DNA from: Ancylobacter lacus | GTDB lineage: Bacteria > Pseudomonadota > Alphaproteobacteria > Rhizobiales > Xanthobacteraceae | Direction: 5' to 3' | Assembly: GCF_018390635.1 (NCBI RefSeq) | Contig: NZ_JAHBGE010000051.1 | Coordinates: forward strand, 124,001 to 188,000 | DNA length: 64,000 bases | Shown here: positions 41,766 to 52,258 of the stretch, piece by piece | Layout: every line of letters starts with the position of its first letter | How positions within the stretch are numbered: the first letter of the stretch is position 1 | Notes under the pieces: model-generated | Told to the model about the DNA's origin: nothing | Databases searched by the model: none | Seen by the model: only the letters and a program-made list of their open reading frames with translations | Position numbers and translations under genes: made by a program

Positions 41766-42561
41766 CATGGGGCACGGTGAGCCGGCGCTTGCCGGCCGAA
41801 CGGATGAAGTCGAGCACGATGGTGACATAGGGCTGGCCGGCGAACAGCTCGGCGGTGCGCGCGGTGCGCTCGACCAGCGTGCCGCGCCCATAGAACAGCT
41901 CGCGATAGGCCGCGCGCAGGGCATGGATGTCCGCCCTGGTGGCGCCGCGACGCTTCAGGCCGATGATGTTGAGCCCGCCCAGCCCCGGGCGGCCCTCGAC
42001 CATCGCCCCGAACGGGATGATGTCGTGCCGCGCGCCGCACATGCCGCCGATGATGGCGCCCTCGCCCACCCGGGCGAACTGGTGCACCGCGGTGAGGCCG
42101 CCAAGGAACACATTGTCGCCGACGGTGACATGGCCGGCCAGCGTCGCGTTGTTGGCGAAGATCACGTTGTTGCCGACCACGCAGTCATGGGCGACATGGC
42201 TCGCCGCCATGAACATGCCGTTGTCGCCGACCCGCGTCTCCATGTGACCGCCCGCGGTGCCGATGTTCATCGTCACATGCTCGCGCACGATGCAGTTGCG
42301 CCCGACCACCAGCCGGCTCGGCTCGCCCTTGTAGTGCAGCGACTGCGGCGGCGTGCCGAGCACCGCGAAGGGATACACCGCGGTGCCGGCGCCGAGCGTG
42401 GTGTGTCCTTCCACCACGACATGGGACAGCAGGCGAACGCCGTCGCCCAGCTCGACATCGGGACCCACCGTGCAGAACGGACCGATCTCAACATTCTCGC
42501 CGAGGCGCGCACCCTGCGCGACGCGCGCCGTGGGGTCGATCCGGGCCGTGGTGGAACTCAT
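41731..42561 (-). CDS. lpxA: UDP-N-acetylglucosamine O-acyltransferase LpxA
   Basis: 276 residues. First acylation in lipid A synthesis, adding 3-hydroxyacyl from ACP to UDP-GlcNAc. The left-handed beta-helix (hexapeptides such as IDPTARVAQGARLGENVEIGP) contains the catalytic-histidine region MAASHVAHDCVVGNNVIFANNATLAGHV and GEPSRLVVGRNCIVREHVTMN. A C-terminal helical domain (KRRGATRADIHALRAAYRELF) closes it. The ATG at 42561 has AGGAG upstream and lies six bases after the fabZ stop. Confidence 0.98.
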   Translation of the reverse strand: MSSTTARIDPTARVAQGARLGENVEIGPFCTVGPDVELGDGVRLLSHVVVEGHTTLGAGTAVYPFAVLGTPPQSLHYKGEPSRLVVGRNCIVREHVTMNIGTAGGHMETRVGDNGMFMAASHVAHDCVVGNNVIFANNATLAGHVTVGDNVFLGGLTAVHQFARVGEGAIIGGMCGARHDIIPFGAMVEGRPGLGGLNIIGLKRRGATRADIHALRAAYRELFYGRGTLVERTARTAELFAGQPYVTIVLDFIRSAGKRRLTVPHDVDDGGDREAA

Positions 42562-42567
42562 CAACAG

Positions 42568-43029
42568 CTACTCCTGTGCGATCATGGCGCCGACTTCGGC
42601 CTCGGCCACGAGCTGGCCGGCGACCTTCGCCTCGCCGCGGAACCACCACATGTTCCGCCTCTTGGCGAGGCGCGTCATGTGATATTCCAGCACGTCGCCC
42701 GGCACCACCGGCTTGCGGAACTTGGCCTTGTCGATGGTCATGAAATAGACGAGCTGCGGCTTGCCCCCGCCGCCGCCGAGCAGGCAGATCGTGCCCGCGG
42801 TCTGTGCCATGCCCTCGAGGATGAGCACGCCCGGCATCACCGGGCGATCCGGGAAATGGCCCTGGAAGTGCGGCTCGTTGGCCGAGACGTTCTTGATGCC
42901 GACCGCGCTGAGATCGCCGTCGATGTCGACGATGCGGTCGATCATCAGGAAGGGGTAGCGATGCGGCAACGCCGCAAGGATCTGCTGGATGTCGGCGGCC
43001 CCAAGGACCTTATTTTCCTCGCCACTCAT
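42568..43029 (-). CDS. fabZ: 3-hydroxyacyl-ACP dehydratase FabZ
   Basis: 153 residues, hotdog fold. Catalytic His in [25 protein letters not shown], with the following Glu. The N-terminal [16 protein letters not shown] is typical. It dehydrates 3-hydroxyacyl-ACP, competing with LpxA/LpxD for the same pool, which explains the conserved location inside the lpx operon. The ATG shares its A with the lpxD stop (TGATG), indicating translational coupling. Confidence 0.98.
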   Translation of the reverse strand: MSGEENKVLGAADIQQILAALPHRYPFLMIDRIVDIDGDLSAVGIKNVSANEPHFQGHFPDRPVMPGVLILEGMAQTAGTICLLGGGGGKPQLVYFMTIDKAKFRKPVVPGDVLEYHMTRLAKRRNMWWFRGEAKVAGQLVAEAEVGAMIAQE

Positions 43030-44108
43030 CAAACGCCCCGTTGTCCTTCATCCCCGCGCGATCCGTCCGGCCGCTCCCCGCGGCCGAGACGCTGCACCGC
43101 CATCACCTCGCGGAACCAGTCGCGCATCGGCTTGGCCGGCGATCCGCCCCATTGCGCCCCGGCCGGCACGTCGTCCTTCACGTTGCTGCTGGCCGCGATC
43201 TGCGCCCCGTCGCCGATGTGGACATGGCCGATGACCCCGACCTGGCCGCCGAGCATCACGAAATCGCCGAGCGTCGCGCTGCCGGCAATGCCGGTTTGCG
43301 AGACCACCACACAGTGCCGGCCGATGACGACGTTGTGGGCGATCTGCACCAGATTGTCGATCTTGGTGCCCTCGCCGATCACCGTGTCGCGCACCCCGCC
43401 GCGGTCGATCGCGGTGTTGGCGCCGATCTCGACATCGTCCTGAAGGATGACCCGGCCGAACTGGGGAATCTTGGCGTGGCCGCGGGCGCCCCCGAGATAG
43501 CCGAAGCCGTCCTGGCCGATTCGCGCGCCGGGGTGGATGATGACCCGGTCGCCGACCAGCGCATGGATCAGCGACACGCCGATGCCGATGTGGCAGTTGC
43601 GCCCGATCCGCACCCCGGGGCCCACCACCGCGCCGGCGGCGATGACGCTGCCGGCGCCGATTTCGGCCCCCGGCCCGACCACCGCGCCGGGATCGACCGT
43701 GACCGCGTCCTCGAGCCGGGCCTGCGGATGGACGATGGCGCCGGCGGCGACGCCGTGATGGCCGAACACCGAGGCCGGCCGCAGCAAATCGGCATGGACA
43801 TGCCGCGCCAGCGCGACGAAGGCGTGGTGCGGGCGCGCCACCACCAGCGCCTGCGTGCCCGCCGGCACCCGCTCCAGCAGGCGCTCGGGGACGAAGCAGG
43901 CGCCCGCGCGCGTGGCCGCGAGCTGCGGCACGAAACGCGCCGCGTCGATGAAGCTGACGTCGCCCGGCTGGGCGCGGTCAAGCGCGGCAAGGCCGGTGAT
44001 GACCGGCGCGGGGGACACGAGCGGCCCGGCGGCCCGCGCACCGGTGATGGCGCACAGCTCCTCTAGCGAGAGCGGCGCACGCGGCGCGAAGAAGACGGGA
44101 TCACTCAT
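43029..44108 (-). CDS. lpxD: UDP-3-O-(3-hydroxyacyl)glucosamine N-acyltransferase
   Basis: 359 residues. An N-terminal uridine-binding domain (about 1-110; [17 protein letters not shown]) precedes a left-handed beta-helix with [28 protein letters not shown] and [33 protein letters not shown], which includes the catalytic-histidine region. A C-terminal helix ([11 protein letters not shown]) follows. It is the first gene of lpxD-fabZ-lpxA-lpxI-lpxB and is separated from bamA by a perfect hairpin. A skp/ompH gene, found here in some proteobacteria, is absent. Confidence 0.97.
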   Translation of the reverse strand: MSDPVFFAPRAPLSLEELCAITGARAAGPLVSPAPVITGLAALDRAQPGDVSFIDAARFVPQLAATRAGACFVPERLLERVPAGTQALVVARPHHAFVALARHVHADLLRPASVFGHHGVAAGAIVHPQARLEDAVTVDPGAVVGPGAEIGAGSVIAAGAVVGPGVRIGRNCHIGIGVSLIHALVGDRVIIHPGARIGQDGFGYLGGARGHAKIPQFGRVILQDDVEIGANTAIDRGGVRDTVIGEGTKIDNLVQIAHNVVIGRHCVVVSQTGIAGSATLGDFVMLGGQVGVIGHVHIGDGAQIAASSNVKDDVPAGAQWGGSPAKPMRDWFREVMAVQRLGRGERPDGSRGDEGQRGV

Positions 44109-44140
44109 GGCGGGAACCGGACGGCGCTCTCAAACAGACA

Positions 44141-44164
44141 GGCGGCCCGGAAGACCGGGCCGCC
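44141..44164 (-). terminator. Perfect hairpin between bamA and lpxD
   Basis: A 10-bp perfect stem (44141-44150 with 44155-44164) with an AAGA loop, 27 bases after the bamA stop. The following minus-strand sequence TGTCTGTTT is only moderately T-rich, so read-through into lpxD is likely. Confidence 0.55.
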
Positions 44165-44191
44165 ATGACCTTATACACGGATGGCCGGAGA

Positions 44192-46618
44192 TCAGAACTT
44201 GGTGCCGCCGGAGAAGCGGAAGGCCTGGGTCTGATCGTAGCTTTCCTTGGTGAGCGCCCACGCATAGTCGAAGCGCAGCGGACCGAAGGGCGACTTCCAG
44301 ATCAGGCTCATACCCACCGAGGAGCGAACCATGTCGCTGTCGGCGACGCAGACATTCGCCCAGCCCTGGGTCTTGGAGCCGGAGATCTGCGAGCAGTCCG
44401 TCAGGTTGTTTTCCCAGCCCGACACATTCTGGAAGGTGGTGTTGCCCTGGTAGTCCCACAGCGAACCGGCGTCGGCGAACACCGCGAACTTCAGGCCCGC
44501 TTCCTTGGGCAGGAAGGAGAGCGGGAACTGCAGTTCCGCCGTCGTGCCCCAGTAGAGCGTGCCGCCGAGCGCGGTCGGGTCGGTGCCGTCGCCGCCCGAG
44601 GCAAGGTCGCGCGGGCCGATGCCGTTCGAGGCGAAGCCGCGGACCAGATCGGGGCCCTTGAAGAAGTTGTCGAGGATGCGCAGCTGCTCGCCGCCCCACG
44701 AGGAGACGTTACCCGCCTGACCGCGCAGCATCAGCACGAAATCGCCGAACAGCGGGTAATAGGCGCGGGCGTCGAAGGTGGAGCGGATGTAGTCGACATC
44801 GCCGCCGAGGCCGGCGAGATCCTGCTTGAACTCGATCAGGTAACCCGAGGTGGGATCGAGGTTATTGTCGAGCATGTTGTAGGAGAGGGTGTAGCCGATG
44901 GCCGAGGTGAGGGCCGGATCGCCGTCCACCTCGAGAATCGCCCACGAGACATTGTAGTTGTAGTCGCTGCTGACCGTGACTTCCTTGGTCGACAGCGTGT
45001 AGCGCAAGCCCAGCGTCAGCTCGTCGGTCAGCGGCAGGCCGAGGCGCAGCGTACCACCGGCGGTGTTGGTGTCGTACGGGCTGGTGCTGGTCGCCGAGGT
45101 ATCCTTGTAGAACAGGTCGAAACCGGCGGCGACGCGATAGTCGAGGAAGTAGGGCTCGGTGAAGTTGAACTCCACGCCCTGCGTGTTCTCGCCCAGCGTG
45201 CCCGACAGGCGGACATACTGGCCGCGGCCGAGGAAGTTCTTCTCGGTGATCGCGACTTCGCCGATGAAGCCGTCGCTGGTGGAGTAGCCGCCCGAAACGG
45301 CGAACTCGCCGGTCGGCTGATCCTCGACATCCACCACGAGGATCACGCGATCCGGGGCCGAGCCCGGCTCGTTGGTGATCTTGACGGTCTTGAAGAAGCC
45401 GAGATTGCGCAGCCGGCGCTCGGCGCGGTCGACCAGAACGCGGTTATAGGCGTCGCCTTCGCCGAGATCGAACTCGCGGCGCACCACCCAGTCACGGGTA
45501 CGGGTGTTGCCCCGCACCTCGATGCGCTCGATATAGACGCGCGGCCCCTCTTCCACGGTGAAGACGAGCGAGATGGTGCGGGCCTCGAAGTTGCGGTCGC
45601 CGCGCGGGCGGACCTGCGCGAAGGCATAGCCGCTCTTCGACACCTCGATGGTGGCGTTCTCGACCGACTTCTCGACCAGCTCAGCGTTATAGACCTGGCC
45701 CTGCTGGACGCGGAGCGCGGAACGGATCGAAGCCGGGTCGACGTCCTTGATGTTGGAGACGACGTCGATCGTGCCGAAGCGGTACTGCTGACCCTCGTCG
45801 AGCACATAGGTCAGGATGAAGCCGCCGGTCTTGCGGTCGAGGTCGGCCGACACCGACACGATGCGGAAATCGGCATAGCCGTTCTTCAGGTAGAAGCGGC
45901 GCAGCAGCTCCTGGTCGGCATTGATGCGGTCGACGTCATAGACGTCGGTGTTCTTCAGCCAGGACAGCCAGTTCGACTCGGTGGTCGTCAGCTCGTCCTT
46001 GAGCTTGTATTCGGAGAAGGCCTTGTTGCCGACGAAGACGATCTTGGAGATGCCGAGCTTCTCGCCCTCGTTGATCTCGAACACCAGATCGACCCGGCCC
46101 TCGCCGCGGTCGATGGTCTTCGGCTCGACGCGGACGTCGTAGCGGCCGGCGCGGCGATAGAGCTCGATGATGCGCTGGGTGTCGGCCTGGACGGTGGCCT
46201 TGTTGAACGGGCTGCGCGGCTTCGACTGCACCTCGGAGGCGAGCTGCTCGTCCTTGATCTTCTTGTTGCCCTCAAAGGCGACGCGGTTGATCACCTCGTT
46301 CTCGACCACGGTGACGACCATGCGGCCGCCCCGGTTGCTGATGCGCACGTCGGAGAACAGGCCGGTCGCGTAAAGGCTCTTCAACGCCTCGTCGATGCGG
46401 GCGGCGTCCAGCTTCTGGCCGGCCGGGGGCGTGAAATAGGCGCGGATGGTGTCGGCATCCACCCGCTTGTTGCCCTCGACGATGATGGAGCTGGCGCTCT
46501 GGGCAAAGGCGCTCTGCGGCGGAAGGGCGATGGATCCGGCGACCCCAGTGACCGCCGTGGCGAGGCACACGCCACTCACGGACACCATCTTACTCACAAA
46601 CCGGACACGAGCAGCCAT
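44192..46618 (-). CDS. bamA: Outer membrane protein assembly factor BamA
   Basis: 808 residues. A signal peptide (about 1-40, ending SAFAQ) leads to five POTRA domains (about 42-420; starting IIVEGNKRVDADTIRAYF, VVTVVENEVINRVAFEGNKKI, LGISKIVFVGNKAFSE). The 16-strand Omp85 barrel follows and ends in FSGGTKF, the C-terminal aromatic beta signal. It inserts barrel proteins into the outer membrane. The ATG at 46618 is chosen because the signal peptide then has a normal basic start (MAARVRF). It follows rseP on the same strand. Confidence 0.97.
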   Translation of the reverse strand: MAARVRFVSKMVSVSGVCLATAVTGVAGSIALPPQSAFAQSASSIIVEGNKRVDADTIRAYFTPPAGQKLDAARIDEALKSLYATGLFSDVRISNRGGRMVVTVVENEVINRVAFEGNKKIKDEQLASEVQSKPRSPFNKATVQADTQRIIELYRRAGRYDVRVEPKTIDRGEGRVDLVFEINEGEKLGISKIVFVGNKAFSEYKLKDELTTTESNWLSWLKNTDVYDVDRINADQELLRRFYLKNGYADFRIVSVSADLDRKTGGFILTYVLDEGQQYRFGTIDVVSNIKDVDPASIRSALRVQQGQVYNAELVEKSVENATIEVSKSGYAFAQVRPRGDRNFEARTISLVFTVEEGPRVYIERIEVRGNTRTRDWVVRREFDLGEGDAYNRVLVDRAERRLRNLGFFKTVKITNEPGSAPDRVILVVDVEDQPTGEFAVSGGYSTSDGFIGEVAITEKNFLGRGQYVRLSGTLGENTQGVEFNFTEPYFLDYRVAAGFDLFYKDTSATSTSPYDTNTAGGTLRLGLPLTDELTLGLRYTLSTKEVTVSSDYNYNVSWAILEVDGDPALTSAIGYTLSYNMLDNNLDPTSGYLIEFKQDLAGLGGDVDYIRSTFDARAYYPLFGDFVLMLRGQAGNVSSWGGEQLRILDNFFKGPDLVRGFASNGIGPRDLASGGDGTDPTALGGTLYWGTTAELQFPLSFLPKEAGLKFAVFADAGSLWDYQGNTTFQNVSGWENNLTDCSQISGSKTQGWANVCVADSDMVRSSVGMSLIWKSPFGPLRFDYAWALTKESYDQTQAFRFSGGTKF

Positions 46619-46761
46619 GTGGTGCGCAACCTTACCGTTGTTCTGGTATCGGCACAGCTTCGCACAAGCGAAAAGCTGCACGGACTCTCACCCTGCGGAC
46701 TTGTTTGTACAGACTTTTGCTGCACCTGCAAACCGAGCCGCCCCTCGGTCCGCGCCTTTTC

Positions 46762-46793
46762 CGGGTGGCGTTGCCTCCGGGCAACGCCACCCG
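46762..46793 (-). other. 14-bp perfect hairpin between rseP and bamA
   Basis: Stem 46762-46775 with 46780-46793, loop TCCG, 10 bases after the rseP stop on the minus strand. No T-run follows (GGAAAAGG), so it is not a standard terminator. It may protect the 3' end or partially separate rseP from bamA. Confidence 0.5.
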
Positions 46794-46803
46794 CTCTCGC
46801 CCC

Positions 46804-47952
46804 TCAAGATTTTGAAATGTTGAGGATATCGTTGAATGTCGCAAACAGCATGAGCATCAGCACCAAAGCGAGACCGATGCGGAAACCGACCTCCTGCGCG
46901 CGCTCGCTCAAGGGCCGGCCCCGCAGCGCCTCGACCGCGTAGAAGGCCAGGTGACCACCGTCGAGCAAGGGTATCGGGAAGAGGTTAAGAAGTCCGATCG
47001 AAACCGACAGCACCGCCGCGAGCTGCAGCAGCGCGGCGAAGCCGAACGTCGCCACCTGCCCCGACACCTGGGCGATGCGAATCGGGCCGCCGAGCTGGTC
47101 CGGCGATTCCCGTCCCGACACCACCCCGCCGAGATAGCTGAAGGTGCGGTCGACCACGAACCACACTTCCTTCACCGCCATGCCGACCGCCGTCACCGGG
47201 CCATAGGTCTGCGTCACCGCCCCGCCATTCTCGGCGGAACGGGAAATGCCGAGAATGCCGATATTGTGGACATTGCCGAAGCTGTCCTTGATCTCGCGGC
47301 GGTCGGGCACCGCGGTCAGGGTCACCTCGCCCTCCCCCTCGCGACGCACGACGACGCTGAGCTGCTGCCCGGCGCTGGCGCTGACGACGCGCTGCATGTC
47401 GCTGAAGGATTCGATCGGCGTGCCGTCGATGCTGAGGATGAGGTCGTGGGGCTGGAAGCCCGCGCGCTCGGCGGCGCTGCCGGTCTGCACCGCGTCCACC
47501 ACCGGCGTCATCACCTGCCGGCCCACCGTCATGAACAGGCCGGCGAAAATCGCGATGGCGAGCAGGAAATTGGCGATCGGCCCCGCGGCCACGATGGCGG
47601 CGCGCGCACCGACGGACTTGTGGAAGAAGCTGCCCTCCCGCTCCTCCGGGGTCATCCGCGCCACCGCGTCGCGGTCGGGCGCGCTGGCGGCGTTGTCGTC
47701 GCCGTGGAACTTCACGAAGCCGCCGAGCGGGATGGCGGCCAGACGCCAGCGGGTGCCGTGGCGGTCATTGAAACCGGCGATCTCCGGTCCGAAGCCGATG
47801 GAAAACGCGACGATCTTCACCCCGGCGCGCCGCGCGACCCAGAAATGGCCGAGTTCGTGAAAGAACACCACCACCGTGAGCACGAACAGGAAGGGGATGA
47901 TGTAGCCCAGTATCCAGTGGATCTGACCACCCGCCGCGACCACAACGTCCAT
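46804..47952 (-). CDS. rseP: RIP metalloprotease RseP (site-2 protease)
   Basis: 382 residues. Zinc motif HELGH at 32-36 in the first membrane helix. A PDZ domain lies at about 155-220 (AAERAGFQPHDLILSIDGTPIESFSDM), and the third metal ligand is in LFPIPLLDGGH (LDG at 330-332). The family cleaves anti-sigma factors such as RseA within the membrane. The ATG at 47952 has AGGAAG upstream; the TTG-initiated extension is rejected. In related genomes dxr lies directly upstream, but here cdsA is the upstream neighbour, 139 bases away. Confidence 0.97.
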   Translation of the reverse strand: MDVVVAAGGQIHWILGYIIPFLFVLTVVVFFHELGHFWVARRAGVKIVAFSIGFGPEIAGFNDRHGTRWRLAAIPLGGFVKFHGDDNAASAPDRDAVARMTPEEREGSFFHKSVGARAAIVAAGPIANFLLAIAIFAGLFMTVGRQVMTPVVDAVQTGSAAERAGFQPHDLILSIDGTPIESFSDMQRVVSASAGQQLSVVVRREGEGEVTLTAVPDRREIKDSFGNVHNIGILGISRSAENGGAVTQTYGPVTAVGMAVKEVWFVVDRTFSYLGGVVSGRESPDQLGGPIRIAQVSGQVATFGFAALLQLAAVLSVSIGLLNLFPIPLLDGGHLAFYAVEALRGRPLSERAQEVGFRIGLALVLMLMLFATFNDILNISKS

Positions 47953-48091
47953 CACAAGCTTCCTCTCGCCCAACGGGGCTCCTGCATGACCACCCCGTCA
48001 GTACGGCGGCTTTGCGGCAAAGATGCGCAAAACCGGCCGCGCCGGCAATGAGGGGGCGCATCGTCCGGCCGCAGATGGCGCGGCCGCTGCG

Positions 48092-48901
48092 TCAAAGCCC
48101 CAGCAGCCCGCTCGCCGGAGACTGGGGATTGCGCAGCACGCCGATCACCAGCGCCACCAGAGCGGCGGCCACGAAGCCGTCGAGCCGGTCCATCAGCCCG
48201 CCATGGCCGGGAATCAGCGCGCTGGAATCCTTGCAGCCGAAATGCCGCTTCATCGCGGACTCGTAGAGATCGCCGCCCTGGCTGGCGATGCTCGCCAGCA
48301 CGCCTACCGCCAGCAGGGCCGGCGTCGCCGGCACGCCGAACGCCGACACCGCCAGCAGCCCCGCCGCCGTCCCCACCACCGTGCCACCGATGGCCCCGGA
48401 CCAGGTCTTGTTGGGGCTCACGCGCGGCCACAGCTTCGGCCCGCCGATCAGCCGGCCGCAGAAATACGCGGCGATGTCGGTGCCCCAGACCACGGCGAAG
48501 AGCCAGAACAGCGCCACGCCGCCGGCGGCGGGGTCCTGCCGCAGCGCCACCGCCGGCACCACGGCGGCCCCGGCATAGGCAAGCCCGGCGAGCGCCCACA
48601 CCCGCCGCTCGGCGACGAGCGCCAGCGGCGCCGCCCCGAGCCCGAGCGCCGCCAGCCCGGCGGCCACCCCCTGCCACTGCGTCAGCCCGGCGGCCGCGGC
48701 CAGCGACAGCCCCGCGAACGCCAGCACCGGCCGCTTCGGCCGCGCGGCGGTCATCACCACCCATTCCCACAGCACCAGAAGCGCCGCCAGCCCGAGGAAG
48801 CCGGTGAACAGCCAGCCGCCGGCATAGGCGGCGAACAGGGCGACGGGAGCGAGCACCAGCGCCGAGCCGAGCCGCGGCAGGAAATCCTTGCCGAGCGTCA
48901 A
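48092..48901 (-). CDS. cdsA: Phosphatidate cytidylyltransferase
   Basis: About 269 residues and seven or more membrane helices. Makes CDP-diacylglycerol for all phospholipids. The C-terminal family signature is complete in SAMKRHFGCKDSSALIPGHGGLMDRLDGF. No ATG lies near the expected start. The TTG at 48901 (reading TLGKDFLPRLGSALVLAPVAL) gives the family's usual N-terminus and lies five bases after the uppS stop, so coupling to uppS is likely. The 317-residue frame that overlaps uppS is rejected. Confidence 0.92.
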   Translation of the reverse strand: MTLGKDFLPRLGSALVLAPVALFAAYAGGWLFTGFLGLAALLVLWEWVVMTAARPKRPVLAFAGLSLAAAAGLTQWQGVAAGLAALGLGAAPLALVAERRVWALAGLAYAGAAVVPAVALRQDPAAGGVALFWLFAVVWGTDIAAYFCGRLIGGPKLWPRVSPNKTWSGAIGGTVVGTAAGLLAVSAFGVPATPALLAVGVLASIASQGGDLYESAMKRHFGCKDSSALIPGHGGLMDRLDGFVAAALVALVIGVLRNPQSPASGLLGL

Positions 48902-48906
48902 AATCC

Positions 48907-49689
<783 letters not shown>

Positions 49690-49744
49690 GATACCGGAGG
49701 ACCCGCGTCCCCCTCCCCAAAACCCGGCCTCGATGCGTCGACGG

Positions 49745-50296
49745 TCAGACGGCAAGGATTTCCTTCTCCTTGCCGGCCAGAACCTGATCGATCTCGGCGA
49801 TCGCGCCGTCCGTTGCTTTCTGCACCTGATCGGCGAGACGATCCAGATCGTCCGAGCTCATTTCGCCGTCCTTCTCCGCCTTTTTCAGCGAATCGAGACC
49901 GTCGCGCCGCACATGCCGCACCGCCACCCGGGCCGCCTCGGCATATTTGTGCGCGACCTTCACCATCTCCTGGCGGCGGTCCTGCGTCAGTTCGGGAATC
50001 CGCACCCGGATCACCTGGCCTTCGGCCTGCGGGTTGAGGCCGAGATCGGAATTGCGGATCGCCTTCTCGACGGCGCTCACCATGCCCCGGTCCCACACCT
50101 GCACCGAGAGCAGCCGGGGCTCCGGCACGTTGATCGAGGCCACCTGGCTCAGCGGCATGTGCGACCCGTAGGCGTCCACCTGGATCGGCTCAAGGAGGCT
50201 GGCCGAGGCCCGGCCCGTGCGCAGCCCGCCGAGCTCGTGCTTGAGAACACCGATGGCGCCCTGCATGCGGCGCTTGAGGTCGGCAACGTCGGTCAT
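49745..50296 (-). CDS. frr: Ribosome recycling factor
   Basis: 183 residues. With EF-G it splits post-termination ribosomes. Typical helical domain I and beta-alpha domain [74 protein letters not shown] and the final KEKEILAV. It is 53 bases after pyrH in the rpsB-tsf-pyrH-frr-uppS-cdsA series. Confidence 0.99.
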   Translation of the reverse strand: MTDVADLKRRMQGAIGVLKHELGGLRTGRASASLLEPIQVDAYGSHMPLSQVASINVPEPRLLSVQVWDRGMVSAVEKAIRNSDLGLNPQAEGQVIRVRIPELTQDRRQEMVKVAHKYAEAARVAVRHVRRDGLDSLKKAEKDGEMSSDDLDRLADQVQKATDGAIAEIDQVLAGKEKEILAV

Positions 50297-50349
50297 ATCG
50301 CCCTCGTTCGTGTCGTTTGGCGGTCTCGGGAAATCCCGGGGCGAGAGGC

Positions 50350-51081
50350 TCAGGGCGCGACGGTCGTCGCCCGGCCCTCCCCGCGAATGGCGGACGCGAT
50401 CGCACCCGGTTCGCGGATCGAGAAGACGATTATCGGCAACCGGGCCTCGCGGGCAAGCGCGAAGGCCGCCGCGTCCATCACCTTGAGGTCCTTGGCCAGA
50501 GCCTCGTCATGGGTCAGGCGGTCATAGCGCGTGGCGGTGGGGTCGGTCTTGGGATCGGCGGTGTAGACGCCGTCGACATTGGTCGCCTTCATCACCGCGT
50601 CGCATTGCAGCTCGGCCGCGCGCAGCACCGCGCCGGTATCGGTGGTGAAATAGGGATTGCCGGTGCCGCCGGCGAGCAGCACGATGCGCCCGCGCGCCAG
50701 ATGCTTCAGGGCGGGCTGACGGGCATAGGGTTCGCAGATCGTCGGCATCGGGATGGCGGAGAGGGTGCGGGCCGGGCTGCCGGCGAACTCGATCGCCTTC
50801 TCCAGCGCCAGCGCGTTCATCACCGTCGCCAGCATGCCCATATGGTCGGCGGTGGCGCGGTCGAGCCCGTCGCTCGCGACCCGGGCGCCGCGCAGGATAT
50901 TGCCGCCCCCGACCACCACGGCGATCTCGGCGCCGGTGAGACGGGCCTCCACCAGATCCTGGGCGATCCGCTCGATCGTCGGCCAGTGCAGGCCGAACGG
51001 TTCGCTGCCCATCAGCGCCTCGCCGGAGACCTTGACCAGCACACGCTTGTGGGCAAGCTCGCCTTCTTCACGAACCGTCAC
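50350..51081 (-). CDS. pyrH: UMP kinase
   Basis: 243 residues, amino-acid-kinase fold. [13 protein letters not shown] (phosphate-binding), [47 protein letters not shown] and [19 protein letters not shown] are present. The start is the GTG at 51081, with AGGGGG 7 bases upstream; the 323-residue frame to 51321 runs through the tsf 3' region and is rejected. It lies 133 bases after tsf. Confidence 0.97.
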   Translation of the reverse strand: MTVREEGELAHKRVLVKVSGEALMGSEPFGLHWPTIERIAQDLVEARLTGAEIAVVVGGGNILRGARVASDGLDRATADHMGMLATVMNALALEKAIEFAGSPARTLSAIPMPTICEPYARQPALKHLARGRIVLLAGGTGNPYFTTDTGAVLRAAELQCDAVMKATNVDGVYTADPKTDPTATRYDRLTHDEALAKDLKVMDAAAFALAREARLPIIVFSIREPGAIASAIRGEGRATTVAP

Positions 51082-51214
51082 GTTCAACCCCCTGGTCTGT
51101 CTCGGAAAGACGCGCGGTGGGTCGCAACGCACCGCGCATGCTGCACCGCAGCAGAATAGGGCATGCCGGGGCAGATTTCCTGCCGCCGGCGTGCTTTTCC
51201 ACGGAAACCCGTGC

Positions 51215-52138
51215 TCAGTGGCCGGCGGCGGCGGCGACTTCGGCGGCGAAGTCGCTTTCCTGCTTCTCCACACCCTCGCCGAGGGCGAAGCGGACGAAGC
51301 CGGCGACGCGGATGGCGCCACCCACCTTGCCTTCGCTCTCCTTCACCGCCTGGGCGACGGTCTTGGAGGGATCGTGCACAAAGGCCTGATCGAGCAGGGT
51401 GACTTCCTTGAAGAAGGTCTTCAGGCCGCTTTCGACGATCTTCTCGACCACGTTGTCCGGCTTGCCGGTGGCGCGGGCCTTGTCGGCCAGCACGTCGCGC
51501 TCGCGGGCCACCACGTCGGCATCGACGCCGGCAGCGTCGAGCGCCTGCGGGTTCGCCGCGGCGACATGCATCGCGATCTGCCGGCCCAGCGCGGCCAGCT
51601 CGTCGGCCTTGCCAGCCGATTCCAGCGCGACCAGCACGCCGATCTTGCCGAGACCTTCGCCCACGGAGCCGTGCAGGTAGGACGCGACCACGCCCTCGCC
51701 GACCGACAGCTCCTTGGCGCGGCGCAGGTTCATGTTCTCGCCGATGGTGGCGATGGCGCTGGAAATGGCTTCCGCCACCGTGCCGCCGGCCGGGAAGGCC
51801 GCGGCCTTGATCGCCTCGACATCGTCGCCGGTCGCGAGCGCGACGCCGGCGATGCCGCGGACCAGGCCCTGGAACTGCTCGTTGCGGGCGACGAAGTCGG
51901 TCTCGGAGTTCACCTCCACGACCACGCCCTTGGTGCCGGCGGTGGCGAGTCCGATCAGACCTTCCGCCGCGACGCGGCCGGCCTTCTTGGCCGCCTTGGC
52001 AAGGCCCTTCTTGCGCAGCCAGTCGATGGCGGCCTCGATGTCGCCCTCGACCTCGCCCAGCGCGGCCTTGCAGTCCATCATGCCCGCGCCGGTCTTGTCG
52101 CGGAGCTCTTTCACCATGCCCGCGGTGATGTTGGCCAT
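51215..52138 (-). CDS. tsf: Elongation factor Ts
   Basis: 307 residues. Nucleotide exchange factor for EF-Tu. The N-terminal UBA-like domain [47 protein letters not shown] and the core motif [13 protein letters not shown] are clear. The ATG at 52138 is the family start; upstream frame extension is non-coding. It follows rpsB with a strong hairpin in the 120-base gap, as in many bacteria. Confidence 0.99.
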   Translation of the reverse strand: MANITAGMVKELRDKTGAGMMDCKAALGEVEGDIEAAIDWLRKKGLAKAAKKAGRVAAEGLIGLATAGTKGVVVEVNSETDFVARNEQFQGLVRGIAGVALATGDDVEAIKAAAFPAGGTVAEAISSAIATIGENMNLRRAKELSVGEGVVASYLHGSVGEGLGKIGVLVALESAGKADELAALGRQIAMHVAAANPQALDAAGVDADVVARERDVLADKARATGKPDNVVEKIVESGLKTFFKEVTLLDQAFVHDPSKTVAQAVKESEGKVGGAIRVAGFVRFALGEGVEKQESDFAAEVAAAAGH

Positions 52139-52176
52139 GTCACGTTCCTCGCACGAATTGCGTATCTTATTCGACG

Positions 52177-52211
52177 GCACGGCCGGCCGGAGGGTTCCGG
52201 GCCGGCCGTGC
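52177..52211 (-). other. Long GC hairpin between rpsB and tsf
   Basis: A 12-bp perfect stem (52177-52188 with 52200-52211) in the intergenic gap. No T-run follows on the minus strand. It may partially attenuate or stabilise the rpsB message. Confidence 0.5.
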
Positions 52212-52258
52212 GTTCCCAGTGCCGGCACCGAGGCGCCGGCCTTACCGAAGAGCGAGGC

